Shown here: positions 47,196 through 57,717 of the stretch, piece by piece
Position numbering within the stretch: position 1 is the stretch's first letter
How the letters are laid out: each line of letters starts with the position of its first letter
Assembly: GCA_009602725.1 (NCBI GenBank)
Contig: WELB01000007.1
Span: forward strand, 39,525 to 97,241
DNA length: 57,717 nt
Source: Spirogloea muscicola
Lineage: Eukaryota > Streptophyta > Zygnematophyceae > Spirogloeales > Spirogloeaceae
Direction of reading: 5' to 3'
The notes under the pieces: model-generated
What the model was told of the DNA's origin: nothing
Seen by the model: only the letters and a program-made list of their open reading frames with translations
The model's database searches: none
Translations under genes and position numbers: made by a program

Positions 47196-48420
47196 CTCAG
47201 AAGATGATAATCTTAGCAGCCTAAAGAAACCTTCAGCAATTTTTGCTGTAAGTAGACTCTCCCAGATTGATATTGGCACTGCGAATCAGTAGGAGTAGGT
47301 AGCATCTTGACTACTTGCACAAGGTAATTAGAGACAGAGCAATCTCTGTCACTGGAGAGCCAGGACAATTTCAGGTCCAAGTACCCTGCCTGCCAGCCAC
47401 GTCAAGTCTTGACCTGCTCAAATCATTATTTGCATTGTCAGGCGACATCTGGATTCCTGAAGGCTTCCAATCATAGAGTAAACCATTGTCAGGCGACATC
47501 TGGATTTTTGAAGGCTTCCAATCATAGAGTAAACCAGTCACCATGCTAGGTGTGAAGGCCGAGGTCATCAGTCTGTCACGCAAGAGCGCTTGACGTATCC
47601 TGGGGGCGTGTGCTTACCTCCCTCAACTCCTGGTTGGGCAATTGCAAACTCATCTCAGCACATCACTGCAATGGCTGAACAGGTAGACAGAAGCCTTGCC
47701 ATATCTGACAGGTGAGGGTTGGCTGCCAGACCAGTAGAAGGCATATTACTAATTCTGGACAGTAAGTCGCTCTGATGGGCAGTTGTTAGGGCAAAAGGTG
47801 TCATGATGGTACACGCTCTCAGATTTCTACGTCCAGAAATTTGCCAAGAGGGTTGTGATGGTCATTGAGCATTCGGTGGGGGAGCGTTGACACAAATTGC
47901 ATGGTTTAAGTGCTAAGTCTTGGATGCTCGGTCTGGACTTGGCCTTCCTGGGGATGCACGCTGCTCAAAAAGACCTTGCAAGAAGTTTTTCTTCGTGTCT
48001 TGGACATCAGCTGGTCGCTCCGAACGTCTCTTGTGCGAGCCTCCCATTGACCAACCTGCCCTTTCCTGCCATGCAAGCACACATGCTGGCCTGTTGTTGT
48101 TAATGTTGCTGGCCTATTGTTTTGATAGCCTTGCAAGGAGTGTAGCTGCATCACCAGCACGTTATCCAGCAGAATACCCTCAAAGCTTTTGTGCGCCTAG
48201 GTTGGAAAGCTTGGCGCCAGGTAAGAGCAGGCCCTCTCTGCCTATTGACGGCTTGTCCAGCCTTAGAATTGCAGCACTTCGCCAGGAGACTACCTACCTG
48301 GCTGTCCTGACCATTATTGGGCGCATACTTATGCTGGCAGGGCTTAGCTTGACGTAGCTACTGCGTGCATCTGTTAGAAAGAGAGGTCTACAACCTCGTG
48401 CAGCCTGTAGGAAATAGAGT
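47196..48420. other. Intergenic region with one unsupported open frame
   Basis: Contains the 51-bp tandem duplication listed below. A plus-strand open frame at about 47920-48357 ends in a hydrophobic stretch (TYLAVLTIIGRILMLAGLSL), but it has no recognised family and no supporting splice structure. I do not call it a gene. Confidence 0.4.
47433..47534 (+). repeat. 51-bp tandem duplication
   Basis: CATTGTCAGGCGACATCTGG and the following 31 bases occur twice back to back (47433-47483, 47484-47534) with only two differences, so the duplication is recent. Confidence 0.95.
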
Positions 48421-51240
48421 GCTCCTTCAATGGAGGTAGCGGCTAAGAGAGGCCAACCCAGAAGATGAGTGTCCTTCCAAAGCCACTTGACATTTATCGA
48501 CTGGCAAGTACGGAGTACAAGCACCCAAACAAACCGAACAGTTTATTGATTGAGGGTCTGGACGAAAAGGGGGGGGGGCGGCAAGGGGAGAGTGGCATGG
48601 CGCCAGGCAGCTAGGTGCTTGCCATCACCAGGGTGAGAAACCGGGGGCTCCCTGACCAGAATGAGCTTCTCCGGATGAAAAGAGCAATCTAAATTGGGCG
48701 ACAGCTGTGAAAGGCCAGCCAAAAAGGACAGCAAGGTTCACAGAAGAAATTGCTCGCCCATAGAAAAGAGGGGCTGGGAAAGGCCAGCCCAAAAGAATGG
48801 ACAAGATCCAAAGAACCAAAAGGAAATGAAAACACAGCCACAGAGAGAGACAAGGTGCGCCGTGCGCATGGATTGTGTGAAAGGCCAAGCGGAGCCAATA
48901 CACTGTTCATGCAGAGGGCAAAGGGTGAGCAATGGGGCTACTCAAAGCGAAGCACTTGTCTGGGAGGGGGTAGACAAGCATGGCGAAAGCACGGCTGGAG
49001 GGGGGCTTAGTACCCTCGAGTGAGCACAAGTCGAACAGGCTATTCTAAGAAGCCGGAGCACCGCCATGCAAGCGGGTGTACTTGCTCAAGGCACGCCCAG
49101 CCCCCTGATAAAGGTGAAGGGCCTGCCAGTCCTGCAAGCTTTACGAGAGCATCATCTAATTGCACGAAACAAAGGCCGGTATTCCCAGATTGCCCCCGAC
49201 AACGGCGGCGTGCGTCGACCTGCTGAGCAAGACGCTGTAGGATGAAACACCGCTAGCTACTGCAGCCGCCGTGTGTGTCAATGCTGCACAGGCAGAAGCA
49301 GTGTCCCCGGAGGTGGTCCTTTGACTGCTTCTTGCGTTTCGTTTGGCTGTCCGCCAGCCACGCAGGGTTGGCTATATAGTTCCTAAGCCGTAGGCGTCGG
49401 TGAGGCCCATGTCGCGGAGGAGCCGAGGCCTACCGCATCGGAGGTTGGCGACCAGGTTCACACGCCGCACGTAGGGCTAGCCTCGTGTCCTCAATGACGG
49501 CTATGATGCCTGACACCTCCATTACGGGATGGATACCAGCCTTGTGCCCGATGCCAAACGTAGTGTCCCGGAGCGGGTTGCAAAAGGCGAAGGGACTGGA
49601 AAGCGCAAATGAAGAAAGACAGAAGCTCTTCCAGAGGGGGATGGCTGCGAAAGAAGGAACTCTTGCAGAGGGTGCGATGACTGCAAAAGGCCAGCCGCAA
49701 AAGTGGACCACAAATAGCTCACAGAAAGCAGCTTCATGAAGGGGCGATGGCTGTGAAAAGCCAGCCCACGAGAGTTCAAGGTAGGCGGCAAGAAGTAAGC
49801 TCTTCCAACAGGGGCGAGGGTTGTGAGAAGCCATCCCGGAAAAAATTGACAAGGTCCGAAGGGGCCGGAAAGCACTAAAATACACAGCTATTCAAGTACC
49901 ACGAAGGATGGTCACTTAATAAACCCCTAGTAAGCAGCCGCAAGTCAGAAAGACTAGTAGACAAGAAAGCAGTTCCCCTGACGATGGCCAGAGGCGGCAG
50001 CTAGAAGCCAGCTCGGAGCTGCAAGGCGTGGGCCAAGGACCGCTGAAGGGAGATGGAAAGGCGCACGGAACAACTGCGCTAGCGAGCCAGCAGCATTAAG
50101 TAGGAAGCTCAATCAAATGGGTCGAAGGCTGTGAAATATCAGCCCGAAAACAAGTCTTTCCCTTTGTAAGGCAATGGCTGTGAGAGGCCAGCCCAAAGAA
50201 ATGGACAAGGTCTGAAGGGGCCGTAAAATTCACTGAAGCACACAAACGAATGAGCAAGTGCCACGAAGGATGGTCACTAGGTAACCAGCAGCGTTGAGGT
50301 CAGCCTGCTCGCCGTGCCGCTGGTCGGAGAGCGGAAGCCGAGCCGTCCGTGGCTGGGAGGCGGCGGTCAGAGGAGAAAGGCGATCGGTTTATAGGAAGAG
50401 AAAGGGAGGCCATTCGAGCCCTACGAAGTCCTGGTAACGGGGCTATAAGCTAAAGAGAAAAGGCGCGCTGTGCGCATGAAATATATGGGAGGCCAATTCC
50501 AGCCAAGACATTATTTAGGCAGAAACTAGTGCAAAATAATAAGGCTACATAAAAGCAAAGCCCTATGCTAAGGTGGCTAAGGTCACAGTACGTCAGCACA
50601 CACGGGTGAGCACACACAAATTGACAAGCCAACAACGGAAGCCGTTGGCCTGAATCAGAGCACGCCAAAGCCTGCGACCGCTGCAAGCTAAGCAAAAGAG
50701 AGAGAGCTGGCTAAAGCGACGCTAGTAAGAAGAGAACGGCTGCTGATGTTAGCAGAGCGGCTGTCAAAGCGAGTCAGGTGCATACAGAAAGAGGAAGAAA
50801 GAGGACGCTTCCAGTACAGAGGGTGTTCATGACTAACGTGGTGGAGCCACTGGCTAGGCAGACAGGGCGCTCCTAGCACCCCCGTTTCAGCAATAGGAAG
50901 TCCGTAGGAAGGCGGACGGGGGGGACCCGGGATGGGAGAAGGCGCGCGGTGCGCATGAAATTGAAAGGGAGGCCAATTCTAGCCTTACTGTCCTGTAAAA
51001 CGGGGTAATGAGCTGGCTAAGGGGGACACTAACATCCCCGAGCGAGCACATGCATATCTGACAAGCTAAGCTGAGGAGCCATACCACCACCACGGGAGCC
51101 ATTAGCCTGGGCTAATGCACGCCCAGCACGCCAGTGTATCGCTAGTGCCTGGGAGCGCTGTAGAATCATTGATAGCCGCATTCTGTAGCATGCAACGAGG
51201 GCTTGCGGGACGCTGGACTGCCCTTAGCTAACCGGCCTGG
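48420..51240. repeat. Repeat cluster between the bHLH gene and the 51.7-kb exon
   Basis: Long units start near 48850, 50455 and 50935. The copy at 50935-51235 is uninterrupted and serves as the empty site for the two insertions near 44 kb. Hairpin units lie near 48452, 48712, 48780, 49690, 49756, 49826, 50135 and 50186. No gene is supported. Confidence 0.75.
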
Positions 51241-51740
51241 GGTGGGGGGGAGGAACCAGGCCGCCCTGGGTAGCAACCGCGCGCAGTGAGTGGTGGAGAG
51301 CCAGAAGCTGCCCAAGTACGGTGGCAGGCGTATGGCCCGTCCTTGACGTAACGTCGCGGGAGGCGGCGCGGCAGTCTCCCCCCCCCCCGGCCGGGCGCTC
51401 GCCGGCTCATGGCCGCTGGGCCAGCCAGCTCCCCCACGGCCGGCCCACTGCTGGGCACGACGCTCCTTGGGAAACCCACCACCCGGAATGCCTTCCCTCG
51501 CGCCGGCCGTCAGCTGTGGCGGGGGGCCGTCCGCTCTGCTGGCCTGCACTGCCGCATCTTGTGACCTTGCTATGCTCGCTTGCTCCGGCTCTCTGGCGTG
51601 CGAGAGCGACGCTACTCGCCGGCCGCTCTTCGTGATTGGTGCCCAGGCTGGCGGCTTTAGGTGGGGCCGACGTTCGCTGCTCCCCAAGGCGATGCATGAC
51701 GCTGCTCTAGCCCTCGTCCTGCTCCTCTCTTCCCTTTCAG

Positions 51741-51860
51741 CTGGCTATGCATTGCGAGAGACAACTTCTCGTGCCATTCCACTTTGTGGTACTCTGCATA
51801 GCTTTCGCTCTGGTCTTTCAACAGCTTCTGGGTGGCCTTGCTGCGTATGCCCTACGCTAA
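51741..51860 (+). CDS. Possible terminal exon with one membrane segment
   Basis: A strong acceptor (CTCTTCCCTTTCAG) is followed by 39 codons and TAA. The product contains LLVPFHFVVLCIAFALVFQQ, a likely membrane helix. No upstream exon in compatible phase could be fixed in the GC-rich sequence at 51250-51700, so this is offered only as a candidate last exon of an unidentified plus-strand gene. It could equally be chance. Confidence 0.25.
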   Translation: MAMHCERQLLVPFHFVVLCIAFALVFQQLLGGLAAYALR

Positions 51861-54604
51861 TAATTATTAACCAAAGACTTTTAGCATCTGAGTTGGCAGG
51901 ACGTGAGTGCCTTACCGTGCATTACCAGCAGCCATACGGCACCATGGCTTATCTGATGATCCAGGTCAGCTGCCAGGTCGTGGTGCCCTAGTTTCTAGCT
52001 CGAGTGTCCCTCATGAGGCGAAGGCGCAAGTGCCGTTTGTGTCGTTCTCAGACTACTTGGCTGGTAAGTCCCCCTGCATGGCTGAAGGGTCTTGTGTCCG
52101 TCTTGCACCTGAGACCCATTGGCCAAAAGATCGGCAAAAGTTCTAGACGGGATTACGATTTGACTGTTCATGATGCGTCTCACTACAAGCATTGTTGCTT
52201 GACATTTCTTCGAGCAGTGTCTGTATCAGAGTCGAGCTAGACAACTTAGGCTGTCGGCTCATCCCAGGGCTTGCTTAGATCAACAAGAGTATGACTTGGT
52301 AGCCATGAAAGAATGCACATTTGATGGAGTCGTTGTAGTTGTTGCCTGGTGCAGGACTGGAAAGCTTGTCTCCTGCAACATCGCAGCATGCATGAGGGGA
52401 CATCACCTAGGCTTCTCTAGCCCCACTCATCCAGCTGGACAGCTACCTGGTAGTCATGCTCATAGGCCCTGATGAGTGACATTATCTTGAGTCAAAATTT
52501 GGAGTGTCAACTGAGCCACATGTTCAGCGCAAGCTGTTCCAGCAAACGATCACGATGGTCCAAGCAGTCATACTATGCAACTTATAAGTGGAGGTAGTAT
52601 ATCACATTCGTTTGCTTTTGACAGGCCATGTTGTCTGCCTTACTGCTGCTGCAATGGATGGAATCCACGTGCTTAAGTAAGCAAATGCTCGCCGAGACAA
52701 TGTGACGTCCTGACGTCTTCATCAGCAACAACAATGATGACTATTACTCACCTTGGTGTCCCCTGCACATGTGAAGGACACTCATTATGCATTGACTAGG
52801 TACTTAGTCGTCCTTTCAGCAATTCACCGATCTTTTGACCCTGGCAACTCCTTGATTCATGATCAATCAGACAATAGTAGAGCTTGTACAATTTCATAAC
52901 TAGATCTATTCAATACAATCTAAAAAACACCGTAAAGTTTGTCATGTCAAGCGGCTTACCTGCTCTGCTTGCTTGTGTCGCAGTATCAGATGGAATCAGC
53001 ATGACAGCATCTGCTAAACAGCTTTTTGGCGACTTTCGTGCTTAAATCAGGTGTGCGCCCGTATTTAAAAGTCATCTCGAAATCAGATTGATGCACAGGG
53101 TGCACCACAATTGCTGTTTAAATGATAGTGGCAGCTCTATGCCATGGGTAAGTACTGTGTGTGACAGTTATTTATCATTTTGATGTTGGCAAGCGATGTT
53201 CCTTAAGAAAGTTGTTGGCTTAGGGGAACCACCAACAGAACTGCATCGCTTGCAATGGCATAATTCCTGATTGATTGAGGGCCTCTTGAAAGCTCCACCC
53301 AACACCTAATACCTAGACACAGAGCAGGTCATGGACGCTTTGGTATTGGCTTCCCTTTAAGAATCACAGATAAACACAATATGTGGTGCTCACTGGTGTC
53401 GTTGTGTTCCTGTCTGTTGTGCAGATTTGCACCATATCCATCATTTGCCTCTGATGATACAGTAGACCAATGCTGTGCTCACGGTCACAAGCTGCACTTG
53501 ACAATCATATGCCTAGCAGGTCCGACTTGCTGACGTATACACGGGAAGCTCTATCTGAACTGTGTCAGTGATTGAGGTGCATTGCTGAGACTTGAAGACT
53601 AGCTGCTACTGGCGCCTTGCCACTTCTTTCAAGTGCAACCTTGTTTACTGGCTTGCTCGTGAAGGCCTCTGCAGGTGGCATGTGTCTGCAGAGGGTGCAA
53701 GCGCGGCGATCGAGCCAAGATTATACACGAGCTTGAAAGTGTGGGCGAAAGGACTCCAGGCAGACCTGACACAGTGGCCCTGAGCTTGCTGTATCAATGG
53801 CATATGCAGGCATATGACATATTGTATGCTACTTGCAACAATGGTGCTGATACCTGCTACATCCTATGCTCAGAAAGAATTATGCTTGAGAGCGACAAAG
53901 CAACCAATCAATGCCCAGGCATGAGAGTGGCTCATTTAACCTGGAAGCCTCAAGCACTATGCTCGAGCACAGAGTAAGGCTGCCTGGCTTGCACTTGACT
54001 GATGCTTGCACTTGAGTGATGTGTGAGGTGGATTGTGTTTCATCAAGCTCTGTGCAGAGGAGAGATTGCATTTCCAAGCATGTTAATGGGGAGTAGGGAC
54101 AGATGGAATTGCATGGCATATTTATAGCATGATACCATTCAAAGCATTCATAGCACCAATTCAAGAGTCGGATACTGAAATAAGTCCTCAGTCAAGAATC
54201 TCAAACCACGGAATTTTGTCCGTCCATCTGCTTTGAGCTGTGCCCCCTGCCTGTGGTCTCGAGAAATAACATGTAATGAACGTGCAGCTCTATAATTGGT
54301 GCTCTTCACAGTAGTCAGAGCTTGTTGACCAGAAACGCCGGTATCTGAGATAATGGCGCGGAGCCGCCGCCGCCCAGCATGGGCGCGGAGTCGTCGCCGC
54401 CCCAGAGGCGGCCTGCGCTCGCCATCCCGGCGCTGCCGCCGGGGCCCTGACCTGCATCGACGACGCAGCCGCCGAGTTAGGCCGTAGTCGGTCGTCGGCC
54501 GCCTGCAGCCGCGCCCGCCCGCTTGAGCGCACGGTCGTGCTGCAGCACTGTGTGTACGCTCTCCACGACAAACACCGACTGCAACAATACGAAGCGCGAG
54601 GGGG
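51861..54604. other. Long intergenic region, little recognised
   Basis: 52260-53570 is relatively AT-rich with no exon or known repeat. An exon-like piece at about 51990-52062 (AKAQVPFVSFSDYLAG before a GTAAGT donor) and an open frame at about 53675-53977 (CKRGDRAKIIHELESVGER) look protein-like but match nothing I recognise. About 54000-54604 should contain the PIG-U 3' end. Confidence 0.4.
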
Positions 54605-57600
54605 TCAGAGCTCGGCCATTGCTTGGCCACGACTAGCGGCAACCACCAGAGTTGCGGTTGCGGAGTGGACCTGGACAAGCGTGTTGACGAGGCCGACCGC
54701 AAAGTAGAAGTTGGCATTCCCGATCCCCTGCAGCGGGCAGCCATGCTTGCATCGTGATGCCAGCCATGGCAAAGAGTGGCAGCAGTAAAGAGCAGGAGCA
54801 AGGGAGGATGCACAGAGAGGGAGAGAAAGCCCGGAGGTGTGCCAGGAGGGAGGGAGGAGGGGGGGTGGGGAAATGAAGCTCAGGAGGTGAGAGGAGGGGA
54901 GTGGAGGGAGGAGGGATAGAAGGTAAGGCATGCACTCACCTTCCAGATCCACAGGTCGTACATGACCAGGCCCATTGCTGCGACGTAGGCGAAGCCAAAG
55001 CCGATGACCCCCAGGAACCGCATGCCTGCACGTCAAGAGAGATGCACCCGTGCGATAAGTAGCAGCTTGAGTGGCGTGCTCATGTGGGTCATGCTCCTAC
55101 TCTGTGAAGGCACACTGAGGAAATTGTGAGCAGAATCAGGTGTGTGCAACCTGCGAGCTGGGGCACAAAGAGGGAGGCGAGACCGAGGTAGAGCGCTGTA
55201 TCCCCAACCTGAAATGCGCACGCCGTAACGGGCTTCATGAGCTGTTGAGTAAGAGGAACGAGGAGAGGGGTAGAGAGGGTGGAGGGAAGAGGGTGACAGC
55301 AACAACCCACATCCTACTGGAGAGAGGCAGGAGGCATGGGGCCAAAGGTCTTGCAGAGGAGGGAGGGGCAGGGCCAGCTACCGAGGGGTAAGACTTGAGG
55401 AGGGAGGTGGTGGCAGTGTAGGCGAAGGCGAGAAAGAGCGGGCGGTGGGCGAGGCGAAGTGCGAGCGGCGGGAGAAGCAACACGGCGGCCGCATGGAAGG
55501 CAAAGGCGAAGAAGACGCGGAAGTGCTCAAACACCTCTGCAAAGAAGTACCTGCATGCAGTCGGCAGCAGTCATAAGGTGGGGTTTCAAAGAAGAGGGAG
55601 CGACAGCGAGGCGGATGGAGATGGGAAAAGTGTGGGATGAGAGAGGGAGAGGGTACCAGAAGACGCCAAGGTTTGGGGAGTAGTCCTGGACCAGCAGAGT
55701 GAAGCCCCACGTCCTGCGCGCCGTAGGAAGGAGAGAGGGAGGAGGGAGGGAGGAAGGAGCGAGCTGGCACCGTGCCTGAGTGCTCGGCCGAGCTAGCCCA
55801 GCGCGCCGCTGCCGGCCTGAGGCTACAGCCGCCCAAGCACGTACCGCGTGACTTAGATGAAATTAAGTGAAATCAATTCTAGTATTTATCAAATAATCTG
55901 ACTTTGACTTGGCTTTAGCAGCGCACTTGGGCAGAACTGCAGCTGCACCGCCGTGCCGTCGCAGGGCGAGGGTGAACAGAGCAGCAAGAGCGGCCCCCCA
56001 CAACGCGCTCCATAGCACGAACAGCGATGCCTCCACCGCTCCCGGCGGCCAGCCTTGCCAAGCTCTCAATGCCCTGTCAACGCGCTCGCTCGACCCAGCG
56101 GCCTCCGCCTCTGAGTTGTCGCACTCCGCAGCAGCAGCTGACGCGCTGACACTCCTTGATTGCTTTTCGTGCCGATGAGCTTGCAATGTCGGTGTCGGTG
56201 CTAAGCGCTTGGCGGCTTTTGGTCTGTCCGGGCCTCTGCAGAGGAGCAAGAGGATCTGCGGTCATAGAGACAAACACGAGATAAGATTGGTACGTACTGG
56301 AGCTGCACGCGGATGCGGGAGCGGAGGGGGGGCGAGGGCAAGACAAGGCCTGCAGAGGCAGGGACGAGAAAGGGAGGGAGGGAGGGGCATACCTACCGGC
56401 GCAATGAGTGTGATGGGATAGAGAGAGAGGTGCACGGCAAGCACAAATCCAAAGGCAGCCATGGGGATGTCCCCTGCACGGCGATGCACAGTATGGCGTG
56501 CAAGAGTCACGGGCATGCGAGGAAAAAAGCAGCAGCTATTAGTTTTTGGCGACACCAGAATGGCCACAGAGGGAGCGTGGAAGTCATACCAGCAGCAGCG
56601 GAGCGCAGGGCTAGGAGGACGGCCAGGTTCTCGTACGGCGCGGTCGATCCGCCAGCGCAGGCGGCAATGGCGTAAGGGCTGGCGAGGTAGAGGAGCGATG
56701 CCACGCGGCGAGCATCGTAGCCCGCACTGCCGCCGCCGCCGCCGCCGCTGCGGCCGAGGAGGTCGCCAAGGGACCGGAGCAGCGCAGCTGACGCCAGGTC
56801 GGCCGCCGTGGCTGGGAGGAAGCTTCAGAGAGAAGGGGAGGAGGCGGGCGTGAGAGCCATGGCCTGTTCCTGCAAGCTTCCACCATAAATCCTAAACCTT
56901 AAATCCACAAGGTGAGGACTGCTGCTCATGGCAAAGAAGATGGGGTGACAAGGATGAGCACCTGAGGCGGCGGGCGGCGAGCGGGCCCAGGAGCGCGACG
57001 AGCAGCGGCGACCCGTGATACGCAAACCCTGGGCCAGTGCGGCACGCAGCAGGACGACGGGCGGTCAGCCTGCTGCATGAGGCCGATGGACTTGCTGCTT
57101 ATGACCAGAGCTCCGAGAGCAGCAGCAGCTCAGACCATGACGACGGTGCTGATAGCAACCCAACGACCTTAGCCTAGCTTTTGGAATGCGCAAATTGATC
57201 ACAATGAGAGGGTTTGTATAGATTAGTGTCTCGAGTACCAAGGGTTTCAGTCAGTGTACATGCAATCGAGGTTCCAGCTTTGGATTCTTAGCAGTGCATG
57301 CTGGGGCCGCAGCTCGCAGCACCGCCGCGAGCGAAGGTCCTAGTATACTCTGGTGTACCGTGAAACCCCCGAGACTTGAACCCTTGATCCTCACCGGCAT
57401 ATGGCGACTGGCCGAGCTGCATTAGATGGTAGCCCTCGGCTACTGCGGCAGCAGACGCGCATGCATGCAGTGTGTCAAGAGAAGGCGCGCTGCAGTCTTG
57501 TGCACACGCCTGCAGGACTGCCATTTGCGCTGGGGGCGCTCGAGCCAGGCCTCTCCATGGAGTCACAACGCAGTACTATCTAGTTCCTCAGTCTCTCCCC

Positions 57601-57717
57601 ATCACCCTGACCCTCCCTCCCTCCCTCCCTCCCTCCCTCCCTCTTTCTCTCTAGCTTCCTCGCCCTCGCTTGCTCATTCTCCCTTGCTCTCTCTTGCACG
57701 AGCACGCGCTCACCTCC
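54605..57717 (-). CDS. PIGU: GPI transamidase subunit PIG-U (5' end beyond the window)
   Basis: Multi-pass ER membrane subunit of the complex that attaches GPI anchors to proteins. Ten exons (minus): 57442-57395, 57028-56962, 56822-56590, 56473-56397, 56255-55927, 55713-55657, 55550-55382, 55208-55151, 55025-54940 and 54727-54605; every phase fits, about 415 residues. Landmarks: VAEGYHLMQLGQSPYAGFAY then HGSPLLVALLGPL; ADLASAALLRSLGDLL; YLASPYAIAACAGGSTAPYE; MAAFGFVLAVHLSLYP; TWGFTLLVQDYSPNLGVFWY; FFAEVFEHFRVFF; DTALYLGLASLF; DLWIWKGIGNANFYFAVGLV. These match the family in order, including the FWYFFAEMFEHFR core and the terminal NANFYFA motif. The fifth exon carries a Ser/Ala-rich insertion. 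The N-terminus, which should include the first helix, is missing; a donor-like GGAG/GTGAGC at the very edge may be the end of the preceding exon. Confidence 0.92.
57612..57643. repeat. CCCT microsatellite
   Basis: About eight CCCT/TCCC tetramers in a row, in an intron or leader of PIG-U. Confidence 0.9.

Noticed and set aside
31680-51240. CRISPR array, phage or bacterial mobile element
   Set aside because: Repeats are irregularly spaced, diverged and in both orientations, and the window is clearly nuclear eukaryotic.
54290-54571. Arginine-rich minus-strand frames downstream of PIG-U
   Set aside because: Low-complexity translation of a GC-rich patch beyond the PIG-U stop; no start, domain or splice support.
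57340-57450. tRNA- or SINE-like B box (GGTTCAAGTC) with an A-box-like string on the minus strand
   Set aside because: The spacing is too short for a tRNA, and the A-box-like part is coding sequence of PIG-U exon 57442-57395 (QLGQSPYAG), with the B-box-like part in the following intron.

Overview
This is nuclear DNA of a green-lineage eukaryote, most likely a GC-rich green alga. Every convincing gene is split by GT-AG introns (one looks GC-AG). A short TTTAGGG-type telomere-like tract lies in an intron. Several gene families are plant-type: a WCRKC thioredoxin-like protein, a group-IX-like bHLH factor and a full-size ABCG/PDR transporter. I could not fix the genus from sequence alone. All exon models come from splice sites, phase and family resemblance read by eye; no search was run.

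Layout. 1-1463 (+) holds a plastid-type WCRKC thioredoxin-like gene, open at the left edge. 3887-14346 (-) holds one ABCG/PDR transporter of about 1,590 residues in roughly 28 exons, with a PDZ-like domain between its first ATPase and first membrane domain. 15253-16021 is a PIF/Harbinger-like MITE. 16672-17505 (+) encodes a short protein resembling only the cofactor domain of mitochondrial enoyl reductase (MECR/ETR1). 18576-19974 (-) is ARF1. 20842-23363 (+) is a TOG-domain protein. 23733-26628 (-) is the U4/U6.U5 tri-snRNP zinc-finger protein SNU23/ZMAT2. It is head-to-head with 27334-30750 (+), an LSM14/RAP55/SCD6-type protein, across a 297-base assembly gap. 38945-40036 (+) is a helix-loop-helix protein without a basic region, and 44471-47195 (+) is a bHLH factor with an intact basic region. 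54605 to the right edge (-) is PIG-U, a subunit of GPI transamidase.

The long gene-poor stretches (about 30.8-38.9, 40.1-44.4 and 47.2-54.6 kb) are filled with short, diverged dispersed repeats. The two main kinds are a unit starting with a GGCGCGCGG-GCGCATGA core and a small hairpin unit built on GGGCTGG/CCAGCCC. Two insertion events can be read directly: the MITE, which has a paralogous empty site at 32.9 kb, and a nested pair of short elements at 43.8-44.1 kb, which have target-site duplications.

The genes are mostly unrelated housekeeping functions (redox, transport, trafficking, splicing, mRNA storage/decay, GPI anchoring) plus two HLH regulators; there is no operon logic. A recurring feature is a CGG/CCG triplet run just upstream of start codons. 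The most unusual gene is the PDZ-containing ABCG transporter. The most informative non-coding structures are the datable repeat insertions.
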